Shown in pieces: positions 17,465 through 26,267 of a stretch of 64,000 bases of DNA. Under the pieces are notes generated by a model, which searched no databases, was not told where the DNA came from, and saw only the letters and a list, made by a program, of their open reading frames with translations. The first letter of the stretch is position 1; every line of letters begins with the position of its first letter. Made by a program: the position numbers and the translations under genes. Source of the stretch: DATFDN01 sp963818725 (GTDB lineage: Bacteria; Pseudomonadota; Alphaproteobacteria; Acetobacterales; Acetobacteraceae); assembly GCA_963818725.1 (NCBI GenBank), contig CAWFTU010000002.1, positions 186,001-250,000 of the forward strand. Reading direction: 5' to 3'.

Positions 17465-19132
17465 ATGGATGACATGCGTTCACAGTTTGCCGACAGGAAG
17501 AGAGCGCCAGGCGCGGAGCTGGACGCGATCGTTGTCGGGGCGGGCTTTTCCGGCCTCTACATGCTTCACCGCCTGCGCGAACTCGGCTTTTCAACGCGCG
17601 TCTATGAAGCGGCCGATGGGGTCGGCGGGACGTGGTACTGGAACCGGTACCCAGGCGCGCGTTGCGACTCCGAAAGCTACTTCTACTGCTTTACCTTCTC
17701 CGAAGAAATCCTTCAGGAATGGGAATGGACCTGCCGGTATCCTGAGCAGCCGGAAATCCTGCGTTACCTGAACTATGTGGCGGATAAGCTCGATCTGCGC
17801 CGGGATATCCAGTTCAAGACCAAGGTCACGGCCGCGCGGTACAACGAGCAAACCAATCGATGGGATGTCGAGACCGAGAATGGGGACCGCGCTTCCGCCA
17901 AGTTCCTGATCACGGCGGTCGGCTGCCTATCGGCCGCGCAGAAGCCCAACATCAAGGGTCTCGAGACCTTTGAGGGCAAGTGGTACCACACCGGCCACTG
18001 GCCGCATGAGGGTGTTGATTTCACCGGCAAGCGCGTCGGCCTTGTCGGAACGGGGTCGAGCGGCATCCAGGCCACTCCGGTGATCGCCGAACAGGCCGCT
18101 CACCTCACGGTTTTCCAGCGGACCCCGAATTTCACCGTCCCCGCCCGGAATGCCCCGATGACGGCGGAGTTCCAGCGCGAAGTCAAGGCGAATTACGACG
18201 CGATCGTGCGCAAGACCCGGGAATCCTTCGCCGGCATGCCGTACGACTTCTCCGACAAATCAGCCCTTGAAGTGACCGAGGAGGAGCGCCGGCGCACGTT
18301 CGACAAGTTCTGGGAGAAGGGCGGCTTCGGGCTGCTGTACGAGAGCTATAACGACCTGCTCTTCAACAAGGATGCGAATCACACCGCCGCCGAGTACGTC
18401 CGGGAAAAAATCCGCGAAATCGTCCGTGATCCCGCGGTTGCCGAGAAACTGTCGCCGCGGGACTATCCGATCGGAACCAAGCGTCCACCCATCGACACCG
18501 ACTATTACGAGGCGTTCAACCGCGACAACGTCACTCTGGTCGAACTCCGGGCGTCGCCGATCGAGGAGATCACCCGGAAGGGAATCCGCACCCGGGACGC
18601 GGAATACCAGCTGGACTGCATCGTCTTCGCAACCGGCTTCGACGCGATGACCGGATCGCTGTTCCGGCTTGGCATCCAGGGCCGGGACGGTGTCCCGCTA
18701 CAGGAGACATGGGCCGATGGGCCGCACACCTATCTTGGTGTCGCGACTCCCGGCTTCCCCAACCTGTTCATGATCACCGGACCTGGCAGCCCCTCGGTGC
18801 TCAGCAACATGCCCCCGTCGATCGAGCAGCATGTGGAGTGGATCAGCGACTGCATCAGCTACATGCGCCAACACGGCCTCGACGTCATCGAGGCGACGAA
18901 GCCGGCGCAGGAGGCGTGGGACGCCCATGTCAAGGAAACGGGGGATGCAACTTTGTTCCCCCAGGCGGACTCCTGGTACATGGGGGCCAATATTCCCGGC
19001 AAGCCGCGCGTCTTTACGCCTTACGTTGGGGGCGTCGGACACTACAGGAAGCTTTGTCAGGAAATCGCGGACAAGGGGTATGAGGGGTTCTTAATGGCCC
19101 ATAGCCGCCAGGCGGCCCCAGTCCCGGTCTGA
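17465..19132 (+). CDS. Flavin-containing Baeyer-Villiger monooxygenase
   Basis: 555 residues. The FAD site VVGAGFSGLYMLHRL (23-37), the GVGGTWYWNRYPGARCD block (52-68) and the NADPH-side motif GLVGTGSSGIQ are all present. The type I Baeyer-Villiger fingerprint FxGxxxHxxxWP is exact at 169-180 (FEGKWYHTGHWP). The length and C-terminal blocks match cyclohexanone-monooxygenase-like enzymes, which insert oxygen next to a ketone to give an ester or lactone using NADPH and O2. The upstream esterase could hydrolyse the product. The insertion sequence just upstream may have cut it off from the original promoter or given it a new one. Confidence 0.93.
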   Translation: MDDMRSQFADRKRAPGAELDAIVVGAGFSGLYMLHRLRELGFSTRVYEAADGVGGTWYWNRYPGARCDSESYFYCFTFSEEILQEWEWTCRYPEQPEILRYLNYVADKLDLRRDIQFKTKVTAARYNEQTNRWDVETENGDRASAKFLITAVGCLSAAQKPNIKGLETFEGKWYHTGHWPHEGVDFTGKRVGLVGTGSSGIQATPVIAEQAAHLTVFQRTPNFTVPARNAPMTAEFQREVKANYDAIVRKTRESFAGMPYDFSDKSALEVTEEERRRTFDKFWEKGGFGLLYESYNDLLFNKDANHTAAEYVREKIREIVRDPAVAEKLSPRDYPIGTKRPPIDTDYYEAFNRDNVTLVELRASPIEEITRKGIRTRDAEYQLDCIVFATGFDAMTGSLFRLGIQGRDGVPLQETWADGPHTYLGVATPGFPNLFMITGPGSPSVLSNMPPSIEQHVEWISDCISYMRQHGLDVIEATKPAQEAWDAHVKETGDATLFPQADSWYMGANIPGKPRVFTPYVGGVGHYRKLCQEIADKGYEGFLMAHSRQAAPVPV

Positions 19133-19181
19133 TGGGACGAGGTCTCGGGCCGCGGGAAACGCAAATCGCTCGGCCCGAGGG

Positions 19182-20876
19182 TCAGCGCAATACCGCCAAG
19201 TCGCACCCTTCGTCCGCCTGGAGTACCTGCTCGGCCATGAGTCGGTCCCAGCCGCGCCGGGGCTTGGGCGACGGACGCCAGGCTTCCCGGCGGCGTGCAA
19301 GCTCTGCATCCGGAATCAGCAGATCGATCCGCCGCTCGCGCACCGAGAGGCGGATTCGATCGCCGGTCTCGATCAGCGCCAGCGGCCCGCCGGCCGCCGC
19401 TTCCGGCGTGACGTGCAGCACGATGGTCCCGAACGCCGTGCCGGACATGCGGCAGTCACTGATGCGGATCATGTCCTTCACGCCCGCGGCGGCGAGCCGC
19501 TTGGGAATGGGCAGATACCCCGCCTCCGGCATCCCGGCCGGCGTTAGCGGCCCGGCGTTCTTCAACACCAGGGCGTCCCGCTCGGTAACGTCCAGTGCCG
19601 GATCGTCGATCCGCCTCGCCAAATCCTCGAGGCCGTCGAACACCACGACGCGCGCCTCGGTCTCGAACAGCGCCGGCGTCGCCGCGCTGCGCTTGATGAG
19701 GGCGCCGCGGGGGGCGAGCGAGCCAAACAGCGCCACCAGGCCGCCAACCGGGGAGACCGGCTCGTTCCGCGCGTGAATGATGTGGCGATCGATGAAGGCC
19801 GGCTCGGACAGGCGCTCGCCCAGGCGCGCGCTTGTTATGTCCCGCGCGTCGTGGTGCAGCAGATCGCGTAGCTCCCACAGCAACGCCGCCATTCCCCCGG
19901 CGGCGTGGAAATCCTCCATGTAGCCGAGACCAGTGGGCTTCAGGTCCACCAGCACGGGCGTCGTCTCCGACAGCGTGTTCAGGCGGTCGAGATCGATGCG
20001 GATGCCGCGCCGCCCGGCGATGGCGGTCAGGTGTATCAGCGCGTTGGTGGAGCCGCCAAGCGCCAGCAGCACGCGCAACGCGTTCTCCACCGATGCCTCG
20101 GTGATGATCTCGGAAGGGCGGATCGGATGCCGCACCAGCGCCATCGCCAGCGCGCCGGCCTCCTCGGCGGCGCGCAATCGATCGGCGTGAACCGCCGGGA
20201 TCGCGGCATGGTCAGCGGGCATCATCCCGAGCGCGGCCGCCACGCAGGCCATGGTGCTGGCCGTGCCCATCACCCCGCAGGTGCCGGCGGTGGTCGCCAA
20301 CCGCCCCTCGATGTCCCCGATCCGCGCCTCCGAGACCGTGCCCGCGCGATACATCGCCCAATAGCGCCGGCAGTCGGTGCAGGCGGACAGCCGTTCGCCG
20401 TGATAGGGCGTGGCCAGCATCGGACCGGTGACAAGTTGCACACAGGGGATGTCGGCAGAGGCGGCAGCCATGAGCTGCGCCGGTACGGTCTTGTCGCACC
20501 CCCCGACCAAAACCGCCCCGTCCATGGGCTGCGCCGTGAGCATCGCCTCCGTATCGAGTGCGGCCAAGTTGCGGTACTGCATCGACGTCGGCGACAGCGA
20601 GGGCTCGCACAGCGAGATGGTCGGAAAGGCCAACGGCAGGCCGCCCGTGGCCAGCACCCCGCGCTTGACCGCCGCGACCAACTCGGGGACGGTGCGGTGG
20701 CAGTTGTTGTAATCCGACCTGGTATCGACGATGCCCACCACCGGGCGATCGAGCAACGCCTGTGAGTAGCCCATCGACTTGGCGAAGGAGCGGCGGAGAT
20801 AGAGCGCGAAGTCGCGATCACCATAGTTGGCGGTGTTGCGGGACAGGCCGCGCTTGGGCTCGGGCGTGTCGGTCAT
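19182..20876 (-). CDS. IlvD/Edd-family dehydratase (probably sugar-acid type)
   Basis: 564 residues. Family Cys ligands of the Fe-S cluster are visible in LVGGCDKTVPAQL and GTCGVMGTASTMA, and further conserved blocks in LALGGSTNALIHLTA and ISDCRMSGTAFG. The N-terminus with YGDRDFALYLRRSFAKSMGY and the TRSDYNNCHRTVPELV block resemble L-arabonate/D-xylonate-type dehydratases rather than the isoleucine/valine enzyme. It would remove water from an aldonic acid in the cytoplasm to give a 2-keto-3-deoxy acid. No sugar transporter is adjacent. It converges on the monooxygenase gene with a 49-base gap. Confidence 0.88.
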   Translation of the reverse strand: MTDTPEPKRGLSRNTANYGDRDFALYLRRSFAKSMGYSQALLDRPVVGIVDTRSDYNNCHRTVPELVAAVKRGVLATGGLPLAFPTISLCEPSLSPTSMQYRNLAALDTEAMLTAQPMDGAVLVGGCDKTVPAQLMAAASADIPCVQLVTGPMLATPYHGERLSACTDCRRYWAMYRAGTVSEARIGDIEGRLATTAGTCGVMGTASTMACVAAALGMMPADHAAIPAVHADRLRAAEEAGALAMALVRHPIRPSEIITEASVENALRVLLALGGSTNALIHLTAIAGRRGIRIDLDRLNTLSETTPVLVDLKPTGLGYMEDFHAAGGMAALLWELRDLLHHDARDITSARLGERLSEPAFIDRHIIHARNEPVSPVGGLVALFGSLAPRGALIKRSAATPALFETEARVVVFDGLEDLARRIDDPALDVTERDALVLKNAGPLTPAGMPEAGYLPIPKRLAAAGVKDMIRISDCRMSGTAFGTIVLHVTPEAAAGGPLALIETGDRIRLSVRERRIDLLIPDAELARRREAWRPSPKPRRGWDRLMAEQVLQADEGCDLAVLR

Positions 20877-20973
20877 CGGCGGATGCTACTCCGCCAACGC
20901 ACGCCCGGCAATTCGCCGCAACAACCTGCCGTCCGCACCGCCGTTGATTTGCCAACCGAAGGAGCCAGCAGTC

Positions 20974-21372
20974 ATGCCTGATATCCCTGAGAACTTCCGC
21001 CCTCTGATGAGCGACAAGAGGGCGTTCGCCAATTTGGCAACGGTGAAGGCGGACGGCTCGCCGCAGGTCACGCCGGTTTGGTTCGACTACACCAATGGCA
21101 AGATCCGCGTGAACACCGCGAAGGGGCGAGTGAAGTCGCGCACCATGACCGAGGGGGCCAAGGTCGCGCTGGCGATCATGGACCCGGACAACGCGTATCG
21201 CTACATCCAGGTGCGCGGCACGGTGTCCCGGGCGACCGAGGACGGGGCGGACCAGCACATCGACTCGCTCGCCAAGAAGTATCTCGACAAGGACTCTTAT
21301 CCTTTCCGGCAGCCCGGCGAGCAGCGAATCATGTACGAGATCACGCCGGGATCGATTGACACGATGGGGTGA
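20974..21372 (+). CDS. PPOX-class flavin/F420-binding protein
   Basis: 132 residues of split-barrel fold. FANLATVKADGSPQVTPVWFDY is the typical opening of pyridoxamine-phosphate-oxidase-like proteins, followed by KGRVKSRTM, VALAIMDPDNAYRYIQVRG and a C-terminal MYEITP. Members bind FMN or F420 and reduce or oxidise small molecules; many have unknown substrates. An AAGGAG element precedes the ATG by ten bases. It is divergent from the dehydratase and convergent with the short-chain dehydrogenase gene, with a ten-base gap. Confidence 0.85.
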   Translation: MPDIPENFRPLMSDKRAFANLATVKADGSPQVTPVWFDYTNGKIRVNTAKGRVKSRTMTEGAKVALAIMDPDNAYRYIQVRGTVSRATEDGADQHIDSLAKKYLDKDSYPFRQPGEQRIMYEITPGSIDTMG

Positions 21373-21382
21373 GTGGGCTTGC

Positions 21383-22138
21383 TTACAGCCCCAGCCGCCG
21401 CCGGAACGCTTCGTCGCGCAGCGAGAACTCCTTGCCGGACAGATCGTCCGCCGCCGGGGTGCAGAGATAGACGATGGCTCGCGCCGGCTCGTGGACCGGC
21501 GTGAGTTGCTGGCGCGGGATTTGACTGACCGGGTTGATGCCGGATGCCCGGATCGTCACTTGCATGTCGGTGTCCGTGGTGCCCGGCTGAAAGCCAAACA
21601 CGCGCAGGCCGGGCACCGCCTCCAGCGCGATTGCCTGGGTCAGCATCGCGAGTCCCGCCTTGGCGGCGCAATAGGCGCTCCAGCCCTCCAATGGGCGCAG
21701 CGCCGCGCCAGACGATACGTTGATGATCGTCCCCTGCCCGGCGGCGCGCATCACCGGCAGCACGGCGCGGATCGCGTGGAAGGCGCCGACGAGATTGATG
21801 CGGATGTTGCGCGCCCAAGCCTCGGGCTCGGCCTGCTCCAGCCGCGCAATGGGCTCGACCACCCCAGCATTGTTGACCAACGCCGTCGCGGGTCCGAGCC
21901 GGCGCATCGTTTCCGCCACCAGGGACTCGACCGAAGCCCAGTCCGCCACGTCGCACACGACCGACTCAGCCCGCCCACCCGCCTTGGCGATCCGATGCGC
22001 AACGCCAGCCATTTGTTCCTGGTCGCGCGCCGTCAGCATCACGGCCGCGCCCGCGCTCGCTAGCGCCTCGGCGGACGCCGCCCCAATGCCACGACTGGCA
22101 CCGGTCACGATGACCACCTGGCCGGTTAGATCCGGCAT
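21383..22138 (-). CDS. SDR-family oxidoreductase
   Basis: 251 residues. The cofactor motif VIVTGASRGIGAASAEAL (9-26), the NNAGVVEP motif, the catalytic Ser in NVSSGAALRPL and the YxxxK pair in SAYCAAKAG are all intact, defining a classical short-chain dehydrogenase. TARDQEQM after beta-2 suggests NADP preference, by the Arg. A GGGAGG site precedes the ATG. It follows the epimerase gene by 13 bases on the same strand and is probably cotranscribed with it. The substrate is unknown. Confidence 0.9.
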   Translation of the reverse strand: MPDLTGQVVIVTGASRGIGAASAEALASAGAAVMLTARDQEQMAGVAHRIAKAGGRAESVVCDVADWASVESLVAETMRRLGPATALVNNAGVVEPIARLEQAEPEAWARNIRINLVGAFHAIRAVLPVMRAAGQGTIINVSSGAALRPLEGWSAYCAAKAGLAMLTQAIALEAVPGLRVFGFQPGTTDTDMQVTIRASGINPVSQIPRQQLTPVHEPARAIVYLCTPAADDLSGKEFSLRDEAFRRRLGL

Positions 22139-22151
22139 GGTCGCCTCCCTT

Positions 22152-23078
22152 TTACTCTTCTACCATGCACGTCCCGAGCGTGCGCGCCAGTCCCTCGGCC
22201 AATCCGGTCTCCGCCACAAATCCCAGCGCGGCGCGTGCGCCGGAAGGGTCGCCCAATGAGGCCCGGATGTCACCTGACCGGGCTGGCCCGAAGCGTATGT
22301 CCGGCGTCACGCCGAGCGTCCGGCCGATCACGCTGGCGAGCTCGCCTACACTGGTCGCGTGGCCGGTGCAGACGTTGAACACGCGCGCCTCCACGGAAGC
22401 CTCTCGCAAGCCGGCGACCAGCGCACGGATGACATCACCGACGAAGACAAAGTCGCGGGTCTGTCGCCCGTCGCCGAATATCGTGACCGCGTGCCCGGCG
22501 CGCAGCCGGTCGCAGAAGATCGAGATCACCCCGGAATAGGGCGAGGCCGGATCCTGACGCGGCCCGTAGACATTGAAGAAGCGCAGGCCGGTGCTGGGCA
22601 CGCCATGGACCAGTCCGGCCACGCGAGCGTGCAGCTCGCAGCCGAGCTTGTCCGCGCCATAGGCCGAGAGCGGCCGGAGCTGGGCGGCCTCGCTCAACGG
22701 CAAGGCCGGGTTGTCGCCGTACACGGCGGCCGAGGAGGCATAGACGACGGGCACAGGTCCAGTTCGCCGCGCCGCTTCGAGCACGTTGATCGTGCCGGTC
22801 AGGTTGACCCGGTGCGTCCCCAGCCAATCCTGATTGGCCCGCTCGACCGAGGCGATCGCCGCCAGGTGGAAGCACCCGCCAACGCCGTGCATCGCCTTCG
22901 CCACACATTGCTCATCGGCCACATCGCCCAGGATCAACTCCGCCGCCGCGGGCTTGTTCGCGAGCTTGCCTGTCGAGAGGTCATCCAGAATGCGTATGGC
23001 GTGCCCCTCAGCCAGGAGGGCCTCGGCGAGGTGCGAACCGATGAAGCCGCAACCCCCGGTCACGAGATAGGTGTGCAT
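22152..23078 (-). CDS. NAD-dependent nucleotide-sugar epimerase
   Basis: 308 residues of the extended short-chain dehydrogenase type. LVTGGCGFIGSHLAEALLAEG (5-25) binds NAD, VVYASSAAVYGDNP and SAYGADK hold the Ser and the Tyr-xxx-Lys pair, and RFFNVYGPRQDP is the sugar-nucleotide contact block of GalE/WbpP-like epimerases. It probably interconverts a UDP-sugar for a surface polysaccharide. It heads a two-gene unit with the SDR and is divergent from the FkbH-like gene, sharing a 137-base intergenic region that carries a plausible promoter. Confidence 0.9.
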   Translation of the reverse strand: MHTYLVTGGCGFIGSHLAEALLAEGHAIRILDDLSTGKLANKPAAAELILGDVADEQCVAKAMHGVGGCFHLAAIASVERANQDWLGTHRVNLTGTINVLEAARRTGPVPVVYASSAAVYGDNPALPLSEAAQLRPLSAYGADKLGCELHARVAGLVHGVPSTGLRFFNVYGPRQDPASPYSGVISIFCDRLRAGHAVTIFGDGRQTRDFVFVGDVIRALVAGLREASVEARVFNVCTGHATSVGELASVIGRTLGVTPDIRFGPARSGDIRASLGDPSGARAALGFVAETGLAEGLARTLGTCMVEE

Positions 23079-23110
23079 TAAGCGTTCGAACTAATCAAAA
23101 ACATGGCGGT

Positions 23111-23140
23111 TTTATACCTTCGTTCCAAAGCTGAAAGCAA
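23111..23140 (-). promoter_or_regulatory. Possible sigma70-type promoter of the epimerase gene
   Basis: On the minus strand TTGCTT (23140-23135) and TATAAA (23116-23111) are separated by 18 bases, in the most AT-rich stretch of the divergent region, 33 bases before the epimerase ATG. This is pattern match only. Confidence 0.35.
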
Positions 23141-23215
23141 GAGAGCTTTCTTGGGCATACACGCGATACTCGAATCGATGGACCGAGCTACCCTCAAATC
23201 GGTAGATAAACTCTT

Positions 23216-25126
23216 ATGGTGTTCAACCCAGAAGGGTCTGCTGTGGTCGCACTAAACTGGCTTCCTGCCGATCCGGAGCTGCGGGCCCGGTTGCACGCGC
23301 TGCGTTCCGCCCCCGCCCCGCGCTGGGAGCAGGCAATGGCGCTGGCGGGCCGCCGCCTCGATTTCGTGCTCACCAACGCGCTGGATGAGGCAGCGCGGCA
23401 CGCCTTCCCTCACCCGCCTCCGGACATGGTGGGCAAGCCGATCCGCCTCGCGCTGCTCGGCTCGTCGACAATGGCCCACCTGCATCCGGCCATTCGGGTC
23501 GCGGGCCTGCGCCGGGGATTGTGGATCGAAACCTACGAGAACGCGTACGGCCAGTACAGGCAGGAGCTGTCCGACCCCGACTCGGGACTGCACGCCTTCG
23601 CGCCGACCGCTGTTCTGCTTGCCTTGGACGCGCGGCACCTGACCGCCGGGATCACCGCCGGCATGGACCAGGCGGCGGCGGATGCGGCGTTGCGGGAGGT
23701 TATGGCCGGGCTACGCGAGACCTGGGCGACGGCGCGTCAGGTGTTCCGTTGCCCGGTGATCCAGCAGACGGCGTTGCCGGTGCATTTGCCTGTCCTGGGC
23801 GCGAATGAGCACCGCCTGCCCGGATCACGCGCCCGCTTCATCACGCGCCTGAACGCGGCCTTGCGCGAGGAGGCGGGGCAGGAGGGCATCGATCTTCTGG
23901 CCCTCGACGATCGCGCCGCTCGCGACGGCCTCGCCGCCTGGCACGACCCGGCGCTGTGGCACCGCTCGAAGCAGGAGGTCACACCGATTGCCGCGCCGAT
24001 GTACGGCGAGCTTGTCGCCCGGCTGCTCGCCGCGAAGCAGGGCCGCTCGGCCAAGTGCCTGGTGCTCGACCTCGACAACACGCTCTGGGGCGGCGTGGTC
24101 GGCGATGACGGGGTGGAGGGCATCGTCATTGGCCAGGGCTCGGCCCTGGGCGAGTCCTATGTCGAGTTCCAGGACTATTGCCGGGAGCTGGCGCGCCGCG
24201 GGGTGATCCTCGCCGTGTGCTCCAAAAACGACGAGGCGAACGCGCTGGAGCCGTTCGACCGCCACCCCGACATGGTCCTGAAGCGTGCCGACATCGCCTG
24301 TTTCGTCGCCAACTGGTCGGACAAGGCGGCCAACGTCCGCCAGATCGCGCACGAGCTGAACATCGGCCTCGATGCGCTGGTGTTCGTCGACGACAACCCG
24401 TTCGAGCGGAACCTGGTGCGCCGGGAGTTGCCGATGGTGGCCGTGCCGGAAGTCGGCGAGGATCCGACCAGCTACGCGCAGGCGATCGCCGACGCCGGCT
24501 ATTGCGAGGGGCTGTCGGTCACGGAGGAGGATCGCGAGCGCACCGTGCAATATCACGGCAACCGCGCCCGAGAGGCCCTGAAGGGCACGGCCACCGACCT
24601 CGACTCCTATTTGCGCGGGCTGGAGATGCAGCTTCACTGGCGGCGCTTCGACCGGGTCGGTCTGCAACGCGTTGTGCAGCTCATCAACAAGTCGAACCAG
24701 TTCAACTTGACGACGCGGCGCTACACCGAGTCGGACGTGCTGGCGGTGATGGACGATCCGGACGCGTTCGGGCTTCAGCTCCGCTTGATCAACCGCTTCG
24801 GCGACAACGGCGTGATCGCGATTGTCATCGGACGGCGGGAAGACGACGCTGTCAGGATCGACACCTGGCTGATGAGCTGCCGCGTGCTCGGCCGCCAGGT
24901 GGAGGCGGCAACGCTGAACCTGATCGCCGCCGAGGCGCGGCGTCTCGGTGCCCGCCGGTTGGTGGGCGAGTACGTCCCCACGCCGAAGAACGCGATGGTG
25001 CGGGACCACTACGCCAAACTGGGATTCACCGTCGTCGAGACCGAGGCGCAGGGTGGCAGCCGAGCCATCCTCGACCTCGACGGCTTCAGCCCGGCATCCA
25101 CCCTCATTCACGCTACGGAGGCTTAG
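23216..25126 (+). CDS. FkbH-like HAD-IIIC protein
   Basis: 636 residues in three parts: an N-terminal region with an SGNH-like LLGSSTMAHL (80-89), a HAD domain with DLDNTLWGGVVGDDG (285-299) and VFVDDNPFERN (389-399), and a C-terminal acetyltransferase-like region from about 450. This is the FkbH architecture. FkbH proteins take 1,3-bisphosphoglycerate, dephosphorylate it and load glyceryl (or a related C3 unit) onto an acyl carrier protein. The carrier protein gene follows three bases later. The ATG at 23216 lacks a ribosome-binding site; a GTG at 23243 has AGAAGG in front and may be the true start. Confidence 0.9.
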   Translation: MVFNPEGSAVVALNWLPADPELRARLHALRSAPAPRWEQAMALAGRRLDFVLTNALDEAARHAFPHPPPDMVGKPIRLALLGSSTMAHLHPAIRVAGLRRGLWIETYENAYGQYRQELSDPDSGLHAFAPTAVLLALDARHLTAGITAGMDQAAADAALREVMAGLRETWATARQVFRCPVIQQTALPVHLPVLGANEHRLPGSRARFITRLNAALREEAGQEGIDLLALDDRAARDGLAAWHDPALWHRSKQEVTPIAAPMYGELVARLLAAKQGRSAKCLVLDLDNTLWGGVVGDDGVEGIVIGQGSALGESYVEFQDYCRELARRGVILAVCSKNDEANALEPFDRHPDMVLKRADIACFVANWSDKAANVRQIAHELNIGLDALVFVDDNPFERNLVRRELPMVAVPEVGEDPTSYAQAIADAGYCEGLSVTEEDRERTVQYHGNRAREALKGTATDLDSYLRGLEMQLHWRRFDRVGLQRVVQLINKSNQFNLTTRRYTESDVLAVMDDPDAFGLQLRLINRFGDNGVIAIVIGRREDDAVRIDTWLMSCRVLGRQVEAATLNLIAAEARRLGARRLVGEYVPTPKNAMVRDHYAKLGFTVVETEAQGGSRAILDLDGFSPASTLIHATEA

Positions 25127-25129
25127 GAC

Positions 25130-25378
25130 GTGTCCACCGACGCCGAGATCAACACCGTCTTGACCGAGATTTTTCGGGACGTGTTCAGGCGCGACGACAT
25201 GACGCTGCGCCCCGACCTGTCCGCCAAGGACGTGGAGGGCTGGGATTCCTTCAAGCAGATCGAGATCATCCTGGCGACCGAAGCGCGGTTTGGCATCAAG
25301 ATGACCACGCGCGAGTTGGACAGCCTGCGCAACGTGGGTGATCTGACCCGAGTGATCGCCGCGAAGAAAGCCGCCTGA
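25130..25378 (+). CDS. Acyl carrier protein
   Basis: 82 residues beginning at a GTG, with GGAGG upstream inside the end of the FkbH-like gene. VEGWDSFKQIEIIL holds the DS(F/L) motif whose Ser receives 4'-phosphopantetheine; Phe replaces the more common Leu. The helix pattern is that of a stand-alone carrier protein. Three bases separate it from the FkbH-like gene, so it is very probably the dedicated carrier for the C3 acyl group. The final acceptor enzyme is not in this window. Confidence 0.9.
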   Translation: MSTDAEINTVLTEIFRDVFRRDDMTLRPDLSAKDVEGWDSFKQIEIILATEARFGIKMTTRELDSLRNVGDLTRVIAAKKAA

Positions 25379-25382
25379 GGCC

Positions 25383-25483
25383 CCCTCACCCCGGCCCTCT
25401 CCCGTAAACGGGAGAGGGGGCGTGCCAGGCAACGGCAGTGCGTACAACGCCCCTCTCCCTTTGGGAGAGGGCCAGGGTGAGGG
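25383..25483. repeat. Palindromic extragenic repeat / likely terminator
   Basis: A 21-base inverted repeat (CCCTCACCCCGGCCCTCTCCC at 25383-25403, complement at 25463-25483 with one mismatch). Within it are two small hairpins, an 11-bp stem at 25395-25418 and a 9-bp stem at 25451-25471. It follows the carrier-protein stop by four bases. The CCCTCACCC...CCCTCTCCC core is a well-known type of dispersed intergenic repeat. It can fold on either strand and probably ends transcription. Confidence 0.8.
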
Positions 25484-25634
25484 TTTCAGTGCGCCTACAC
25501 CCCTTGGCTGGACGGCTTCGCCAACATCAGCGTGACGGGCAACGCTGCGACGAACGTATCGGCAAGAGCCGGCTGAACTGTTCCGTTCGTTCAGGAGTCT
25601 TGAAGCACTGAACCAGGCGGTTTACCTGACGCAC

Positions 25635-26267
25635 ATGGATGCGATGAGCCCAGTCCGATCGGAGGCGGAGTCTCCCAAGCGTCAACTGATCCTTGATGCC
25701 GCCACGACCCTGTTCGTCGCCCACGGTTATGGCGCGGTCAGCATGGATGCCATCGCTCGATCGGCCGGCGTGTCAAAGGCGACGCTTTACGCGCATTTCG
25801 GCTCCAAGGATCAGCTCTTCGCAACAATCATAACAGAGGCGTGTCACGCCCAATTCGACTGGGATGGAGCGCTGTCGGAAGATGGCCAGGATCTGCGGAC
25901 AGCGCTGATCGCGCTCGGCCAGCGCATCCTGCGCTTCTTTCTCGAAGAGGGAACCCTGGCGATCTATCGGGTCGTCGTGGCCGAAAGCGCCCGGTTCCCC
26001 GAGCTTGGCCGCGCCTTCTATGAGAGCGGCCCCGCGACAGGGAGACGCCTCCTAGCGGCGTGGCTTGACGAGCAAGCGAGAGCCGGCCGGCTGCGCGTGC
26101 CGGACCCGCCGCTTGCCGCCGAGCAGCTCGTCGCGCTTCTGCGAGCCGGCGTGTATTTCCGCGCGACCCTCGGCGTCCCGCCCGAGCCGACACAGGGGGA
26201 GATTGACGCGACCGTTGCCGCCGCCGTCGACACCTTCCTCGCCGCGTATGGCCGGCCGGGCGCTTAG
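25635..26267 (+). CDS. TetR/AcrR-family regulator
   Basis: 210 residues. The N-terminal DNA-binding helix-turn-helix is textbook: LILDAATTLFVAHGYGAVSM then DAIARSAGVSKATLYAHFGSKDQLF. The C-terminal ligand domain resembles the AefR-like type. An ATG nine bases downstream (25644) is an alternative start. It converges on the ferredoxin reductase gene, overlapping it by four bases at the stops. It may control the neighbouring reductase/Rieske/LLM genes, but no operator was identified. Confidence 0.9.
   Translation: MDAMSPVRSEAESPKRQLILDAATTLFVAHGYGAVSMDAIARSAGVSKATLYAHFGSKDQLFATIITEACHAQFDWDGALSEDGQDLRTALIALGQRILRFFLEEGTLAIYRVVVAESARFPELGRAFYESGPATGRRLLAAWLDEQARAGRLRVPDPPLAAEQLVALLRAGVYFRATLGVPPEPTQGEIDATVAAAVDTFLAAYGRPGA

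Noticed and set aside
17368..17475. Upstream extension of the transposase beyond the insertion sequence
   Set aside because: It would start outside the right inverted repeat in host DNA; an internal ATG with a good ribosome-binding site fits the family.
23825..25447. 540-codon minus-strand frame opposite the FkbH-like gene
   Set aside because: The plus strand carries FkbH and ACP motifs; the antisense frame has none and arises from high-GC codon bias.
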